The position numbers were made by a program, and so were the translations under genes. The notes beneath the pieces were generated by a model, which did not search any database, had not been told where the DNA came from, and saw nothing but the letters and a program-made list of their open reading frames with translations. Positions 34,181-46,781 of a stretch of 64,000 nt of DNA are shown here, piece by piece. Numbering within the stretch: position 1 is the stretch's first letter; the number at the start of each line of letters is the position of its first letter. The DNA is taken from positions 31,308,701-31,372,700 of the forward strand of contig OX637399.1 of NCBI GenBank assembly GCA_951799425.1, given 5' to 3'. Source of the stretch: Ilex aquifolium (taxonomy: Eukaryota > Streptophyta > Magnoliopsida > Aquifoliales > Aquifoliaceae).

Positions 34181-37100
34181 ATGGCCGAGGCAATTGGGTT
34201 CTCTATTTTGGGAAAATTCACGGAAGTGTTTGCAGACTATTTGGTGGTCCCAATGGGACGAAAGTTTGGATATCTATTTCGCTACAACAACAACATTCAA
34301 AATTTGAAAGACGAGGTCAAGCATCTAGAAAACATAAGAGTTGGGGTGCAGCTATCAGTAGACGCAGCCGAAAGAAACATAGAAGTTGTTGGACCACATG
34401 TGCAGGACTGGTTGACGGAAGTGGAAGTGGTCAAAAACGAGGTAGACGAAGTTCTTGAACACACAACCAAAGTTGAAAGGGGTTGTTTGAATGGATGGTG
34501 CCCGAATCTGGTATCTCGTTACTCGCTGAGTAGGAAAGCCACGAAAAAGACTCAGAATATCTATAAACTCAAACAAGATGGGGACAAGTACACTAAATTG
34601 GCATACCCTGCACCACCCATGCAAATGGCTTCCGTATCAACAGAAGATGTCGAAGGCCTTGAATCCAGGATGTCGACTACAAATGAAGTTATGGAGGCTT
34701 TGAAGGATGGTGAGATCAGAATGATTGGGATATGCGGTATGGGTGGAGTGGGTAAAACAACAATGGTGGAAGAAGTTGCCAAAAGAGTACAAATTGAGAG
34801 GTTATTTGATGAGGTTACCATGGCTACTGTGTCCAACAATCAAGATTTAATAAAGATTCAAGGTGACATAGCAAACATGTTGGGTTTGAGCCTTGAGAAT
34901 GAAACTAGTCTTCTTGCAAGAGCAGATAGACTTTGTACAAGATTGTCAAATGGCAAAAAAATTCTTGTAATATTAGATGATGTTTGGGAAGAACTTGATT
35001 TGAAAAAACTTGGAATTTATTTTGGAGGTGGCCAAAAAGGGTGCACAATTGTATTGACTTCTCGAAATGAACATGTTTGTATTGAGATGGGATCTCAAAA
35101 AAGCATTGTAGTCCAAGTCCTACCTAAAGACGAAGCATGTAATCTTTTTAAGAAGCTGGCGGGAATTACCAATGACATTATTGAGCTACAGGCCATAGCA
35201 AAAGAGGTTGCAAATGAATGTGGAGGCTTACCTCTTGCAATTGTAACTCTCGCCAAGGCACTGAAAAGTGAAAAGGAGCATTCGTGGAATAATGCACTTC
35301 GAGAACTACAGAGGTGTAACAGACTACCCGAAAAGGTTCAAACCAGTATAGAGTTGAGCTACAATATGTTGAACAGAGAAGAAGCCAAGTCATTGCTTCG
35401 ACTTTACAGTTTATTTCCAGAAGATTCCAATATTCCCATCGAGTGTTTGGTTAGATATGTGGTAGGGCTATGTTTGTTTGAAAAAGTTGATACTGTGGCA
35501 GAAGCAAGAGATATGGTGTACTCATTAAACGATCAACTCAAAAGTCGTTACTTGATACTCCCCAGTGATGTAGAGAAAGTGAAATTACATGATGTCGTAC
35601 GCGATGTATGCATATCAATTGCATCTAAAGGTAGGGAAGCATATTTGGTAAGGTGTGATGCAGGATTGAAAGAGTGGCCACAAGAAGATACATTCAAACA
35701 TTACTCAGCCATTTCATTGATGTTCGACCAATTGAACAAGCTTCCTACTGGATTAGATTGTCCGAACCTCAAGCTCTTACAGGTGCAATGCAAGCATGCT
35801 CCAGAATACAACGCCACTAATGAAAGATGTACCAGATTTGACTCAATAGATTTTTTTGAAGGGATGAAAGAACTCAAAGTTGTTGATTTCAGATCAATGT
35901 TCCTTCAGCTTCCACCACAACCACTCAAATCTTTGCTAAATATTCGAACATTGTGTTTGGATTTTTGCCGGCTAGACACTAACACATCCTCCATGATTGG
36001 AAGCCTAAAGAGCTTGAGAATTCTCAGCTTTTTTAAATCTTACATTGAGGAATTACCGAGTGAAATTGGACAACTTGAGCATCTACAAATATTGGATTTC
36101 AGGTTTGCGGGACGCCGTGGAAGAATTTTGCCAAATATTTTGTCCAAGCTGGATAAACTTGAAGAGTTGTATGCGGGCGAAAATGACGTGAATGCTAGCA
36201 TTGCAGAGTTGAACTCAATGTCTTATCTGAACACTTTGGATATTTGCACAGGTGTAACTGCTATGCTAAAATTGAAACACTTTCGCTTTGATAACCTGAG
36301 AAGATTTTGCATAACAATTGGTTCTCCGTTCCTAATCAATAGATCGAAAGGCTACGGGTTACAAAACAGCTTGAATCTCAATGATTGTGACTTGGGTATG
36401 CTTTATGATTTTGGGATAAAAGTTTTGCTGAAGAGATCCAAACATGTCTTGTTTGACAGGATAAAAGGCTTGGGAAGAAATATTTTCGATGCCCTTGATG
36501 TAGATGATTCGGTAAGCTGGGAGGAACTAAGTGTTTCTCATTGTGATGAGCTCGAATATTTTATTTGTAGGGATATTCCGGTGGAGACCTTTGCCTTTGG
36601 AAAACTGCAAATATTGAAGCTAGAGAACCTACCTGCAATGAAGGGTCTATTTCCACAGTCCATGGTCAAATGTTTAGTGCAACTCCAAGAACTAGAACTA
36701 GTAGGGTGTAAGAAAGTGGAATACATTGTTGCAAAGGAAGGAGGAGAAGATGAAAAAGATTCTGAAACCATCGTTTTCCCAAAACTGAAGTGGTTGTGTT
36801 TGTGGTATCCGGACATGCTTAGAAGCTTTTGCTCCAACTCAGATATTTTGTTCCCCCAACAGGTGTGCTTCTCTTTCTTGAATATATCTCCAAAATTACT
36901 TTAGCACAACACTGATATGTTTTACTTTATTTTGATTTGTTTGTACACATCACACCTCAATTTTTAGTGGGAAACAACTTAGAAATGAACATGTTTAGGA
37001 TACTTTAGAAATGAATACCTTAACTTCCTGATGAGAAGGCAAGAATAAAACTTCCTCCCTCCATCCCAAATTTATTTTCATCTGTGAAAAAGCAAATAAT

Positions 37101-39303
37101 TTAGGGAAAAGATTTTTTATTAAAGATGAAGGATACTTTAGAAATGAATACCTTAACTTCCTGATACTTGTAATGCATTTATGATTAAAGAAAGAAACAG
37201 AAAGTAAGAAATTCTAGTGGGGCGAAGGAATTTCACCACCACACAAAAATAGTTTCTCTAAATTGGGATTTTGCTGCTCTTGAATTCACCGTCATTACAT
37301 CATCTTTTTTCTCTTTCACCCTCTTTATTTCTATTTATAAACAATAGACTCTCTCTCTCTCTGAAAAAAAAAAACCACAAACATACACACATACTCTCCC
37401 CCACTTCCACGTTATTGTTTTTTTTAAGAACCTGCTTGGTTCTTTGGAGATTATTAAGAATTCTATTGCGTTAGTACTTAAATCAGAATTCTAATTTTTT
37501 TTTTTATAGTTTTTTATATATACTTATGCATATCATATTGGAGTTGTCAGAAATGTTAATTTGTTTGTTATAAAATGGTATTACAAACATGTGACTTGCA
37601 ATAGACATTATATATGCTTCTTGTGGAAAAAAAAAATAGTCAATTACCCTTGAGGTATGTCATCTAACTTTTTTTTTTTTTTATGTTGATCGTAAAATGT
37701 GGTGGTGACTAAGTTCTTTGAAAAAAAGAATTCATTTAATTATTTAACAACTAAAATGTTGTTAACAGTGGCAGAGGCACACATGGGCCAGGGGACCCGA
37801 GCCCACCTTATTTATTTATTTTTTTACCTATGTATGTCTCGTATATTTTTTTTTAATATCTTCAATTGAGTCCACCCTAATGTCTTTAAGTAAACAAAAT
37901 TGAGTCCATTTGTTTTTTGGGAGGGGGAGGGGGGAGGGGAAACAAATGTTAGTGCCCCTCAATAGGACATCATAGGAGAAACAAGTTTAACACAAACAAC
38001 CATGATAGTATGTGGTTCAAAAGAAAAATATGATAATTAATATAGCACAACGACGAAATAGAATTCATGTAATCGACTCTAGTTTAAACAACCCTTTGTT
38101 GGGTTAAAATCTTTAATCCAAATATGCTTTAGCATCCAATTATTGTTTTAGAATTAGATTCCAATCATATGAAAGAGGATTGCTTAGTTACCTATGAAAG
38201 TGGTTTATATTTTTATATTGATCAGAATACTTTTATTTAATCTTATTGACGCTCCTTAAAAATTGATATTTTTGCCAAATTTTAAAATCATTTGTCAAAA
38301 TTTAATTGAAAAATGCAGCCCTAAAGTGCAATTTGTCCGCAAAAAGTAGAGGGTTTCATATAGGCTGATGTTTTATTCAATGAAGCTCCTTTTTTTTTTT
38401 TTTCTGTGCTACGTGTAATTAAGTGTTATTGGACATACATAGGGTTTATCATGATCACTTACTTGAAAACTTCATATAATCGTAGGTTTTTCTGCCTAAC
38501 TTGGAGCAACTGCTTCTTCGCGGAATTAGTGTGGTGCACATAGTAGACTACCAAATGCAAGGTGGGTCCTTCCACAAACCAAGAGGCTTGGATGTGTCGT
38601 ATTGTCAAAAGGTTTTCAATGTTGTTGCACCTGGTCAACTAACACTATTTCCAAATGTCAAACGCCTTTTTGTCCGAGATTGTTGCGAACTGGAAGCAGT
38701 GTTTAACTTCGAGGGGTTAACAACTAAGAGAGATCATGCAGAAGTCACACTTGGTCAGTTGGAGTCATTGGAATTAGGTTACTTACCTAAGTTAATGCAT
38801 GTATGGAGGATGGTTCCCAAAAAACTTCGAGGTTTTCAGAATTTGACATTCTTTGATATTGAGAAGTGTGATAGCTTGAGATACCTATTGTCACCTACTA
38901 TCGCGAAATTGCTTGGGAATCTAAAGTTCCTACGGGTTCACAGGTGCAAGATGATGGAAGAAATTATTGACACGGAAGAAGATCTTTCCAAGATCAAGAT
39001 TTTAGACGAGATCATTACTACACAGGATGAAGAACAAATGATAGGGGACAAAATTTTGTTTCCACAATTGAAAAGGATATCCCTTGGAAATCTAGAAAAC
39101 CTCAATTGCTTTTGTTCTGGAAACTATGAATTTCAATTTCCGTCATTGAATAAACTGGAAATTAACGGCTGTCCAAGCATGAAGACTTTCTGCTCTGGAC
39201 CACTAAGCACAGGAAAGCTTGCAGAAGGAAAAATATCCATTAGCAGACAAAGACGATCATGGATGGGTGATCTTAACACAACCATACAAAATGCAAGCGA
39301 ACT
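34181..39303 (+). CDS. CC-NBS-LRR (CNL) immune receptor, RPS2/RPS5-like clade
   Basis: Exon 1 is 34181-36862 (894 codons) and exon 2 is 38486-39303, joined by a donor cccaacag/gtgtgc and an acceptor atcgtag/gttttt in phase. The N-terminal coiled-coil region spans about 25-170. The NB-ARC domain has the P-loop GMGGVGKTT (186-194), kinase-2 LVILDDVW (262-269), RNBS-B TIVLTSRN (289-296) and GLPLA (349-353). At the MHD position the protein reads LHD (469-471). LRRs run from about 500 through both exons. All ATPase motifs are present, so it looks functional: a cytoplasmic receptor that detects pathogen effectors. The end is uncertain: splicing at 39304 to an acceptor at about 39983 gives a stop one codon later, while reading on gives a stop at 39373. 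The ATG at 34181 follows a purine-rich leader. Confidence 0.9.
36863..38485 (+). other. Intron within the LRR region of the NLR gene
   Basis: This intron of about 1.6 kb is AT-rich. It contains two copies of ggatactttagaaatgaata (about 37000 and 37130), a T/C-rich low-complexity patch with spurious frames (37290-37400), and a transposon-like patch near 37770-37975 with ggcagaggcac and gtgcccctcaatagga. No gene is seen inside. Confidence 0.6.
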
Positions 39304-39479
39304 GTATGTCTTTATTCTTTTCAATTTCTTCCTTTTATTTCTCACTTCCCCCCTGAAAATTAGAAGAAAATAGTTATCTATGCACTATTGCCCAGTTTCA
39401 TTTCAAGGCTAAACTATTTCTCTCCTTTAAGTCGTCACTTTCCTTCTTGTCATCTAGCCTCAACGATGAATCAGAAGAA

Positions 39480-39668
39480 GAATGATGATATTTGACAATG
39501 ACAGTGACAACGATGATGATGAAGAAGAAGAGGATGAAGATGATGACAAGCAAATAGAAGAAGCAGCAGAAGATGATGATGATGATGATGACAAGCAAAT
39601 AGAAGAAGAGATGGTGATGAATAAGATCATGAAGAAGGAACAAATGAGCTTTCTTTAACAATAAGAAA

Positions 39669-39749
<81 letters not shown>

Positions 39750-39751
39750 AC
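39480..39751. repeat. GAT/GAA-rich tract followed by (CT)n(CA)n microsatellite
   Basis: 39480-39640 is rich in gatgatgaagaag, with gatgacaagcaaatagaaga occurring twice (about 39540 and 39587). 39671-39724 is a CT run, and 39725-39751 a CA run. Frames of Ser/Asp or Arg/Glu over it are not genes. The tract lies in the last inferred intron or 3' region of the NLR gene. Confidence 0.9.
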
Positions 39752-40264
39752 GGTAGTAGATCAATACCTGAATGATATACAATTTAATTAAGTAACTTTT
39801 GTTTGAAAAATGCCAAGACTTGATAGTAAGAGAAGACCTTATTGTTGCCATAGATCGGAGTTTAATACATATTTGATTGCATTGGAACCGATAAGTTAGT
39901 CTATGCTAAATTAAGTTTCCTGGTAAAACATAATTTTTTGCATTCTTCAGTTTGGGGGGAAAACGCAACTTTTGTTTTTGCAGATGACCTATAGCAAGGA
40001 CAACAAGAAGTTTCCTTTCGTCATGGAACTTTTTGGGAGGTGGGTGTCGGTGTAGTGACAAAGGTTATTCGATTATCAACCAGGCATTAAAGTTTCGAGA
40101 CAGAAATGTATTTGATAAAATTATATACATGAAACAATTCTAAACTCCACGGTGACGAGAGCCTCTTGTAGTAGGTCGCCATTCTTTATTGTGCCACTCT
40201 TTTAGTTTCTCTAAACTCATATCTGACTACTTTTTCATATACTTTTAATGCATTTTTATTATAA
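39752..40264. other. 3' region of the NLR gene
   Basis: It includes an acceptor-like ttgtttttgcag at about 39972-39983 that would take the last short NLR exon. The rest looks like 3' UTR. No separate gene is seen. Confidence 0.4.
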
Positions 40265-41127
40265 CTAGCAATGTACAACGTGCGTTGTATGTAAATAAAT
40301 TTGAATAATATTACTTTTATAGAAAATATAAATTATATGTGTAATTAAATTAAATAATAAATTAGGTGCCAATGTTTAGGTATTTTTTCAACTCCTTTAA
40401 GCATTTGTCCATTTAATTATATTATAGAATTATCAATTTTTATTTTGTTAAATAAATTAATTAGATCGCTTATAATATTATTATTTTATTTCATATCAAA
40501 AAATAAAATATAATATATATTTGACTATAGAATTCAATCTTGGTAATTACATGTGTATATTAATTTAACATATATAGCACTTTACTTTTTTCATACATTT
40601 AGATAATTGTATGTAATTGTATTATTAAATATAAATTATATGTGTAATTAAATTAAATTATAAATTAGGTGCCAATATTTAGGTATTTTTTCGACTCCTT
40701 TAAACATTTGTACATTTAATTATATTATAGAATTATCAATTTTTATTTTGTTAAATAAATTAATTAGATCGCTCATAATATTATCATTTTATTTCATATC
40801 AAAAAATAAAATATAATATATATTTGACTATAGAATTCAATCTGGTAATTACATGTGTATATTAATTTAACATATATAGCACTTTACTTTTTCATACAAA
40901 TATAGATAATTGTATGTAACTGTATTACTAATAAATGAGTTCAAAAGAATTTAGAAGTCCTTATAAAAGAGTCCAAAACAAGTTGAAAGTCAAATAGGTG
41001 TAAAAAATAAAAATTAAATAAAAATATATAGGTCGGTATGACTGACTTTATTATAATAATTAGAGATAAAATAGGAAATCAAAAACTTTTCGCAGATGCT
41101 GACATTTATAAGTAATATAAATATAGA
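40265..41127 (-). mobile_element. Non-autonomous Helitron (minus strand), about 860 bp
   Basis: On the minus strand it starts tctatatttatattactta (about 41127 downward) and ends with the palindrome-like acaacgcacgttgt, then acattg and CTAG (40265-40268). The next base on the minus strand is T, and the 5' flank is A, as expected for A^T insertion. Two internal direct copies of about 300 bp (from about 40325 and 40628) share taaattaggtgccaat and ttatattatagaattatcaa. Confidence 0.65.
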
Positions 41128-41149
41128 TATAGATATCTATATCTATCTA

Positions 41150-43980
41150 TCTATACTACTTAAAAAGTGAGGATACATGAAAAACATTTACCCTTAGTAT
41201 AAAGTCAATCATATCCACTATGTCTTTTGATCTTCCCTTAGTATCAAATTGATTAGTTGCATTGTTCAACAAGCAATGTCAGTGCACGATCATCTGATTA
41301 TATTTAATTTTTTTAATTAATATACTGATTATATTTAATTTTCTTAAATTAACACTAAAACGTTTACAACTCATTGTCTCCCACAACAAATAAATCTTTC
41401 TCTGTTGATACAAAAAGTCATGTTCTCGATCATCTTCTCTGTCTTCCATTCTCTCATTTCTTTGTTTTGTTATATTTTAAAATTTTGGCTCTTTGTTGTA
41501 TCAATTTGTGGGCATCTGTCCACAATCTTATCGATCCTCCAATTACTTTCAATTCACCAAAATTTTGACTTTTATAGATTGTCACTTTTGGGTAATGGAA
41601 GCATGCGATATCCCATTAATTGGTGAGGCACATCACATAATAACAACAAATCGAAATAGTGGATCAATTGTTGGCTAGAAAGCATATATACTTCTCAAGG
41701 GTGTCGTGGTAGTGTTGGACACAACTAGACATGTGTCCGACACAGCTAGAAGTGCCCTGAATAATGAGTTCAGTCGAATACGACCAATGTTTTTTTTTTT
41801 TAAATGATTGTAGCTTGGGGGGTGTGTGTGTGTGTGTTTTTTTTTTTTTATGTAACTTATGTATTATGAATGTTAATGTATGTAATGATGTTTGGTGAAA
41901 ATTATGGATGTTTATTTTGATCTATTTTAATTTTAATCAAAAAATAATATTTGCTAGATTTTATTATTAATATTATTATAAAATATGCTTTATTTTTAAT
42001 ATATTATAATTTTATTATTGTCTAAAAATATATTATATTATTTTAATTAGTTGTATCTTTGACATATATGTGTATTATATTTTTGAACTTTGTCATATCC
42101 CGGTGTCCGTATCATATTAGATATAGATTTTGTTTACAAATTAATGATAATATTTTTCCTTCTCACACTTGATTCTTGATTTTTTTCCCTACAAATTCTG
42201 AATGTATGACCAAATATTGGGTTTTACTTATAACCCATTCAGTTAGTATACTAGGTGCAGATCTAAATATCTCCAACTATGTGTGACTTGACTAGATTTC
42301 CAAAACATAATCTTAAGGTAAAGTGGTTAATGCCTCAAACTAAACTAAGCATTATGTATTGTCATTTCAAAAAACTTTCTTGCCTTTCTACTTGCACAAG
42401 TAGATAATTTAGCTTTCAATTTTCTGTGAACAACACTTCCATTTAGTTGCTGAAAAAATACCAGACCTGGCCAGAAATTGGAAGTTGATTTCCAGGTTCT
42501 CAACTCAATAAAATTGAACATCGATTCTTATATTCTCTACTTAATGAGGTAATTGTAATATTACCTTCCGGAAAAAGATGTAGTTGTAGTATTAGGTCTA
42601 TTTAGGTGGAAGCTAATTTGAATTTTTATGTAGAAAGTAAGTCAATTTGGATGTTAGTACTTTTATAAAGTAAACTCTAGACTTTGATGAGGGAATTATT
42701 TATTGAAACGAATACCAGTTATTTAAAATAAAATGGAATTTGATGAGAAAATCATATGATTACGAATGGAAGAGAGCAGAAAACAAAGATGAATATATTG
42801 TCTCGATTTATTTGTAACATAGGAAACTCGGCCAAATCGATCGAGTTTCCCAGGATACATTCATAAGTTTCAGACATCAAGAAACTCAACCAATTGGCCA
42901 ATATGAGAAATTTTACGAATGAGACATCAATTAAGATGTCTAATTAGCTATTTATTTGTCTTTTAAGAGAGAAAGATTATCTCCATGACTTCCCTTTTCC
43001 TTTAATTTTGCTATTATAAACTATTACCGAGGTTCTCTATATAACTTCTCTTTTTCGATAATTAACTATTAATTTTTCGTTTATCTTGGTTAATAGAAGA
43101 AATTGAATTCTATTTGGCTAAAAACTTGTCATAGGTCAAGAGTTATTTTTGTATTCTTTTGTGTGGGTAATGATAAAATTATACAGAATTTCCAATATAT
43201 ATAAATGTTAACAATACAACACTAAAATTCTCTTTGGGTGCAATTCTTATTGTGCTGTTGCTATCCACTCAAGCAGTTTGGAATGACAACAAACTTGGAT
43301 TATAGATAACTATATTCAATTAAAGGAACACTCTGCTTAAGTTGAGTTGCATGATTCATCTTTTAAATTATTAGGTTAATTTAAGTCTGTTATGCCATGG
43401 CAAAAAAGAAAGAATGTTTGATTGATTTTGTGACAAGAGTGCAACAACAATAGTCATCACCCACACAACATACTCACACAATAGTCGGGGAAGATGATGA
43501 CAAACACAAAAGCTCAAATGGATGCAAGGTATATCTCTTCCAAGAAGTAGAAAGCCAGAGTAAGGTTCTCATGATAAAAAGGAAGCGTCAAGAAGGCATC
43601 AAGAAGGGATCCAAGAGCAAATTGGAAATATTCACACTTGAAGATGAGGAGTTCTTGAATTACCTAAATCTACATATGATAATTCTCCTTTTGGTTTTGT
43701 TGAAGTTATCCAAATTATGAGTTTATTGGTGAACTATTGATTCTAATTCTTGATTATTGACTATCTACTTAATTAGTTTTCGTGAATACTAAATAATGTA
43801 TACCACCTAACTTATAGCCGACATCTAACTAGCAAGAGAGTTCAAAAACTTGTCTACAAAAGTTGACAAAGACACGACAAATATGTATGATTTATTGGAG
43901 TTCATAGTTTTTCACATCAACAATGAGTAATATTTGATGCTCGAAATGGTCCACGTGCAACGCACGTGTGCACCAACTAG
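41150..43980 (+). mobile_element. Non-autonomous Helitron (plus strand), about 2.8 kb
   Basis: It starts tctatactacttaaaaagtg after an A and ends with the hairpin cacgtgcaacgcacgtg, then tgcaccaa and CTAG (43977-43980), followed by T. The interior is AT-rich with no Rep/helicase. The 43400-43690 part is less AT-rich and gene-like in composition (for example around ggaagcgtcaagaaggcatc), so it may be a captured fragment, but I do not recognise it. Confidence 0.65.
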
Positions 43981-44341
43981 TAGATATAAATATAGATAAT
44001 AGTAGATTGTTGTTGATTATAATTATGATAATACAATTTATTTATCTAAAAAAGAACAGAGCACTCTCAACCCTTTCAGATGAAGCTCTTTGCCTACATT
44101 AAACAATTCAACCCTTTCAGAACGAAGCACTCTCAACGGACCATGAGACCATGAATTTGTGTTTAACATTAAGCAATTCGACGCCATTGCAATACATAAT
44201 ATTAAAAATTCATATCAAAACCAACAATACATAACCCAATTGGTCACTTTTGATTTTCTCATATGAGAAGGAATTGTAACACTTCATTTTTTTTTTTGTT
44301 TGAGTGTTTTTTTTCTTCTGAACTCGAATTTTTTGTATTAA

Positions 44342-44692
44342 AAAACACACCCACAATTGGAAGAGATATATTTGAAACTAGAAGAGATGAATAGGAGATT
44401 GCAAGAATATGGTCATACGCCAAGAACCAGAGAAGTGATGTTTGACATTGAAGAGGAAGAGAAGGAAGATGCACTCTCATACCACAGTGAGAGGCTAGCT
44501 ATTGCGTTTGCACTCATTGCATCTGATTCCAGCTCACCAATCCGTATAATAAAGAATCTTCGAGTTTGTAGTGATTGCCATTCAATTACTAAGCTTATAT
44601 CAAAGATATATGAGAGAGAAATTATAGTAAAAGATTGAAATCCATTTCATCATTTTAAAGAGGGGGTTTGTTCTTGTTTGGATTACTGGTGA
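44342..44692 (+). pseudogene. PPR protein E+/DYW C-terminal fragment
   Basis: A frame of 116 codons plus stop matches the C-terminus of DYW-class PPR proteins. It begins KTHPQLEEIYLKLEEM, continues with the deaminase-like zinc motif YHSERLAIAF and the CSDCH cluster, then NPFHHFKEGVCSC and the terminal DYW followed by TGA (44690-44692). A TGA at 44636-44638 replaces the residue between IIVKD and NPFHHF, so the frame is interrupted. No PPR repeats, start codon or transit peptide lie upstream; a Helitron ends at 43980. Intact relatives edit organelle RNA; this is a relic, perhaps carried here by a transposon. Confidence 0.85.
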
Positions 44693-44813
44693 GGCTTCCT
44701 AACATTTACAATGTTCCCACAATCAAAAGAGATACACTAACAACTATTTTAGATTTAAACTATATGAAACACATCAAAAATCATAACTGCACCAATATAA
44801 ATAAATAAATCTA

Positions 44814-44996
44814 TGCGGGTAGGGTAGGGTAGGAATACGGAAGTTTGATGAATATTCCGCATTCCTGCCCGATTTAATCGGAAGACCAAAAAATCTTCCG
44901 CATTCCTACCCGATTTTTTCGGTTAACTGATCAATAAGGTCCGGTAGGATCGGGTAGGTAAAAAATTGCGGGTAATCAAAAATTTGAACACTCCTA
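44814..44996 (-). repeat. Dispersed ggtagggtagg repeat (copy 2)
   Basis: It runs from gcgggtagggtagggtagg to aatttgaacactccta and is close to 7325-7500 over its length, with shared gatttaatcggaagacca. Confidence 0.6.
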
Positions 44997-45141
44997 GGTC
45001 AATAGAAGTATGCATTAGTAAATCACTATTATAGGTTTAGCATAATGCATCTATATGACATAACAAAATATTTATAGAGTCAAAGAGAAATCCAAAAGAA
45101 AACACAATAGAATCTTAAAAGAGGACAACATAAAAAACTAA

Positions 45142-46086
45142 GGGGATGTTTGTTTGTTGTTTTTGTTTCTTATTTTGTGTCTTTGTTTTTAATTTTTGCC
45201 AAAAAAAATAAACAAAAACGTGTTTGGTAATTGTTTTTGTTTTTGTTTCACATCAGTCGTCTTGAAAACAAGCCAAAAAAATAGGAACAAAAAAAAAAAG
45301 ATGTTCCAAGAAACACTGGAAACAGAGACAACATGCGCAAGGGGTGGGGAATTAAAGAGATCCGGGTTTCGAGTCCTCTTAGCAGCAAAACAAAGCTTTT
45401 TTTTTTATTATTGAAGTATAAAAACCCATTTCAACACCTCTCTCCTCCCCATCGCTGCTCTCTCTCTCCTCTCTCTTTTCTCTGTATCAGACCACCAGAT
45501 AAACCATCACTGCCTCTGCCTCCACCTCTATCGTGCCTCTGCCTCCATCACTGCCCTTCTCTCTCCATCACACTCCATCAGAGTCCTTCTCTCTCCATCG
45601 CTATGCCTCTCCCTTTCTCCATCGCTACCTCCATCGTTGTGGGTGTGTAGATCTCCATCGCTGCCCTTCTCTCTCCATCGCACTCCATCACAACCCCTCT
45701 CTCTCCATCGCTGCCTCTCCCTTTCTCCATCGCTGCCTCCATTGTTCTGGCGCTGTGTGTGTGAATTTTGGGGGTGTGTGTGGGTGGGTGGGGTGTGATT
45801 TTGCTATGTGTGGGTGTGTTTATTGTGTTGTAGAGAAGACAAAGTGACAGAGAATAGGGGGAGAGAAAGGGGTGTGGTCTATGTGTGTGGGTTTGGGTTT
45901 GGGTTACCAAACATAATTTGAAGAAGTCACCAAACATGTTTTTTATTTTTATTTTCATAATTTGGTAAACACAAATGACTCTCAAACATATTTTTTGTTT
46001 TTGGTGTTTAGGACAAAACTACAAAAATTGTCTATGTTTTCTTGTCTTTTGAAAACAAGAAAACAAAAACATTACCAAATGAGCCC
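45142..46086. mobile_element. Harbinger-like non-autonomous DNA element
   Basis: The ends are ggggatgtttgtttg and, on the minus strand, gggctcatttggta, an imperfect inverted repeat. TAA flanks both sides (45139-45141 and 46087-46089), the 3-base target of PIF/Harbinger elements. Subterminal sequence is rich in gtttttgttt on the left and aaacaaaaac on the right. The middle holds about ten copies of a ccatcgctgcc-type minisatellite (45450-45740) and a GT-rich patch. No transposase is seen. Confidence 0.55.
45450..45745 (+). repeat. ctctctccatcgctgcc-type minisatellite
   Basis: Irregular units include ctctctccatcgctgcc, ctccatcactgcc and ctccatcacactcc. Frames rich in Pro, Ser and Leu over it are not genes. 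Confidence 0.8.
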
Positions 46087-46382
46087 TAAGTCTTACATTT
46101 GACACTACTGTTTCACCTCTTAGCTGGTATAGTCTTAAGAGATTGAAGAGTTGCCAATTAGATTAGACTAAATTGATTCAATCATTTATTGCCTTTAAAC
46201 TTCAAAATAGGAGATTGTTGTGGTAGGTATGTGTAGGTATATGGCCAATGTATTATAAAATAAGACCCATAAATTACAAAAACAACATTTAAGGTAAATT
46301 CTCATAATATTCCAGTTCCAAACAAAATAACTTATATACCGATATGATAAATATAAAATCAAAACTATTGTCAAAAATAATT

Positions 46383-46411
46383 CACGTGCAACGCACGTGT
46401 GCAATATCTAG
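46383..46411 (+). mobile_element. Isolated Helitron 3' end
   Basis: The hairpin cacgtgcaacgcacgtg is followed by tgcaatat and CTAG, then T. I find no matching tctatactac start close upstream, so the 5' end is lost or further away. Confidence 0.6.
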
Positions 46412-46781
46412 TGTAATTAAAGAGATGTTGAAAGAAAATTATTCAAGGAATTATATGTTATGAAGGATATTATAATCTTGGATCCAAAAAAAAAAAAGGA
46501 TATTATAATCAATCAAAAAAATTTCACATAATTTCCTCCCTCCGTAAGTCATTCCAAATAATGTTACATTCATTCTGCTCCCCGTAGCAATTACAACATC
46601 TCCTCCCGAATCAAACCACAAACCCTAAAGAAAAGATAAATACAAAAGTAAAGACAATCAAAACACAAAAAAAAAAAAAAAAAGGTAAAAAAAAAAAAAA
46701 AAAAAAGGAAGGGACTGAGGAAAAGAGGAGAGAGGAGGGGTTCGTCCATTTGGCAAGATCAAGTGCAGTAAGCAAGCAACC

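Noticed and set aside
39398-39851. Frames with long Arg-Glu or Cys-Val runs
   Set aside because: They are translations of the CT/CA microsatellite.
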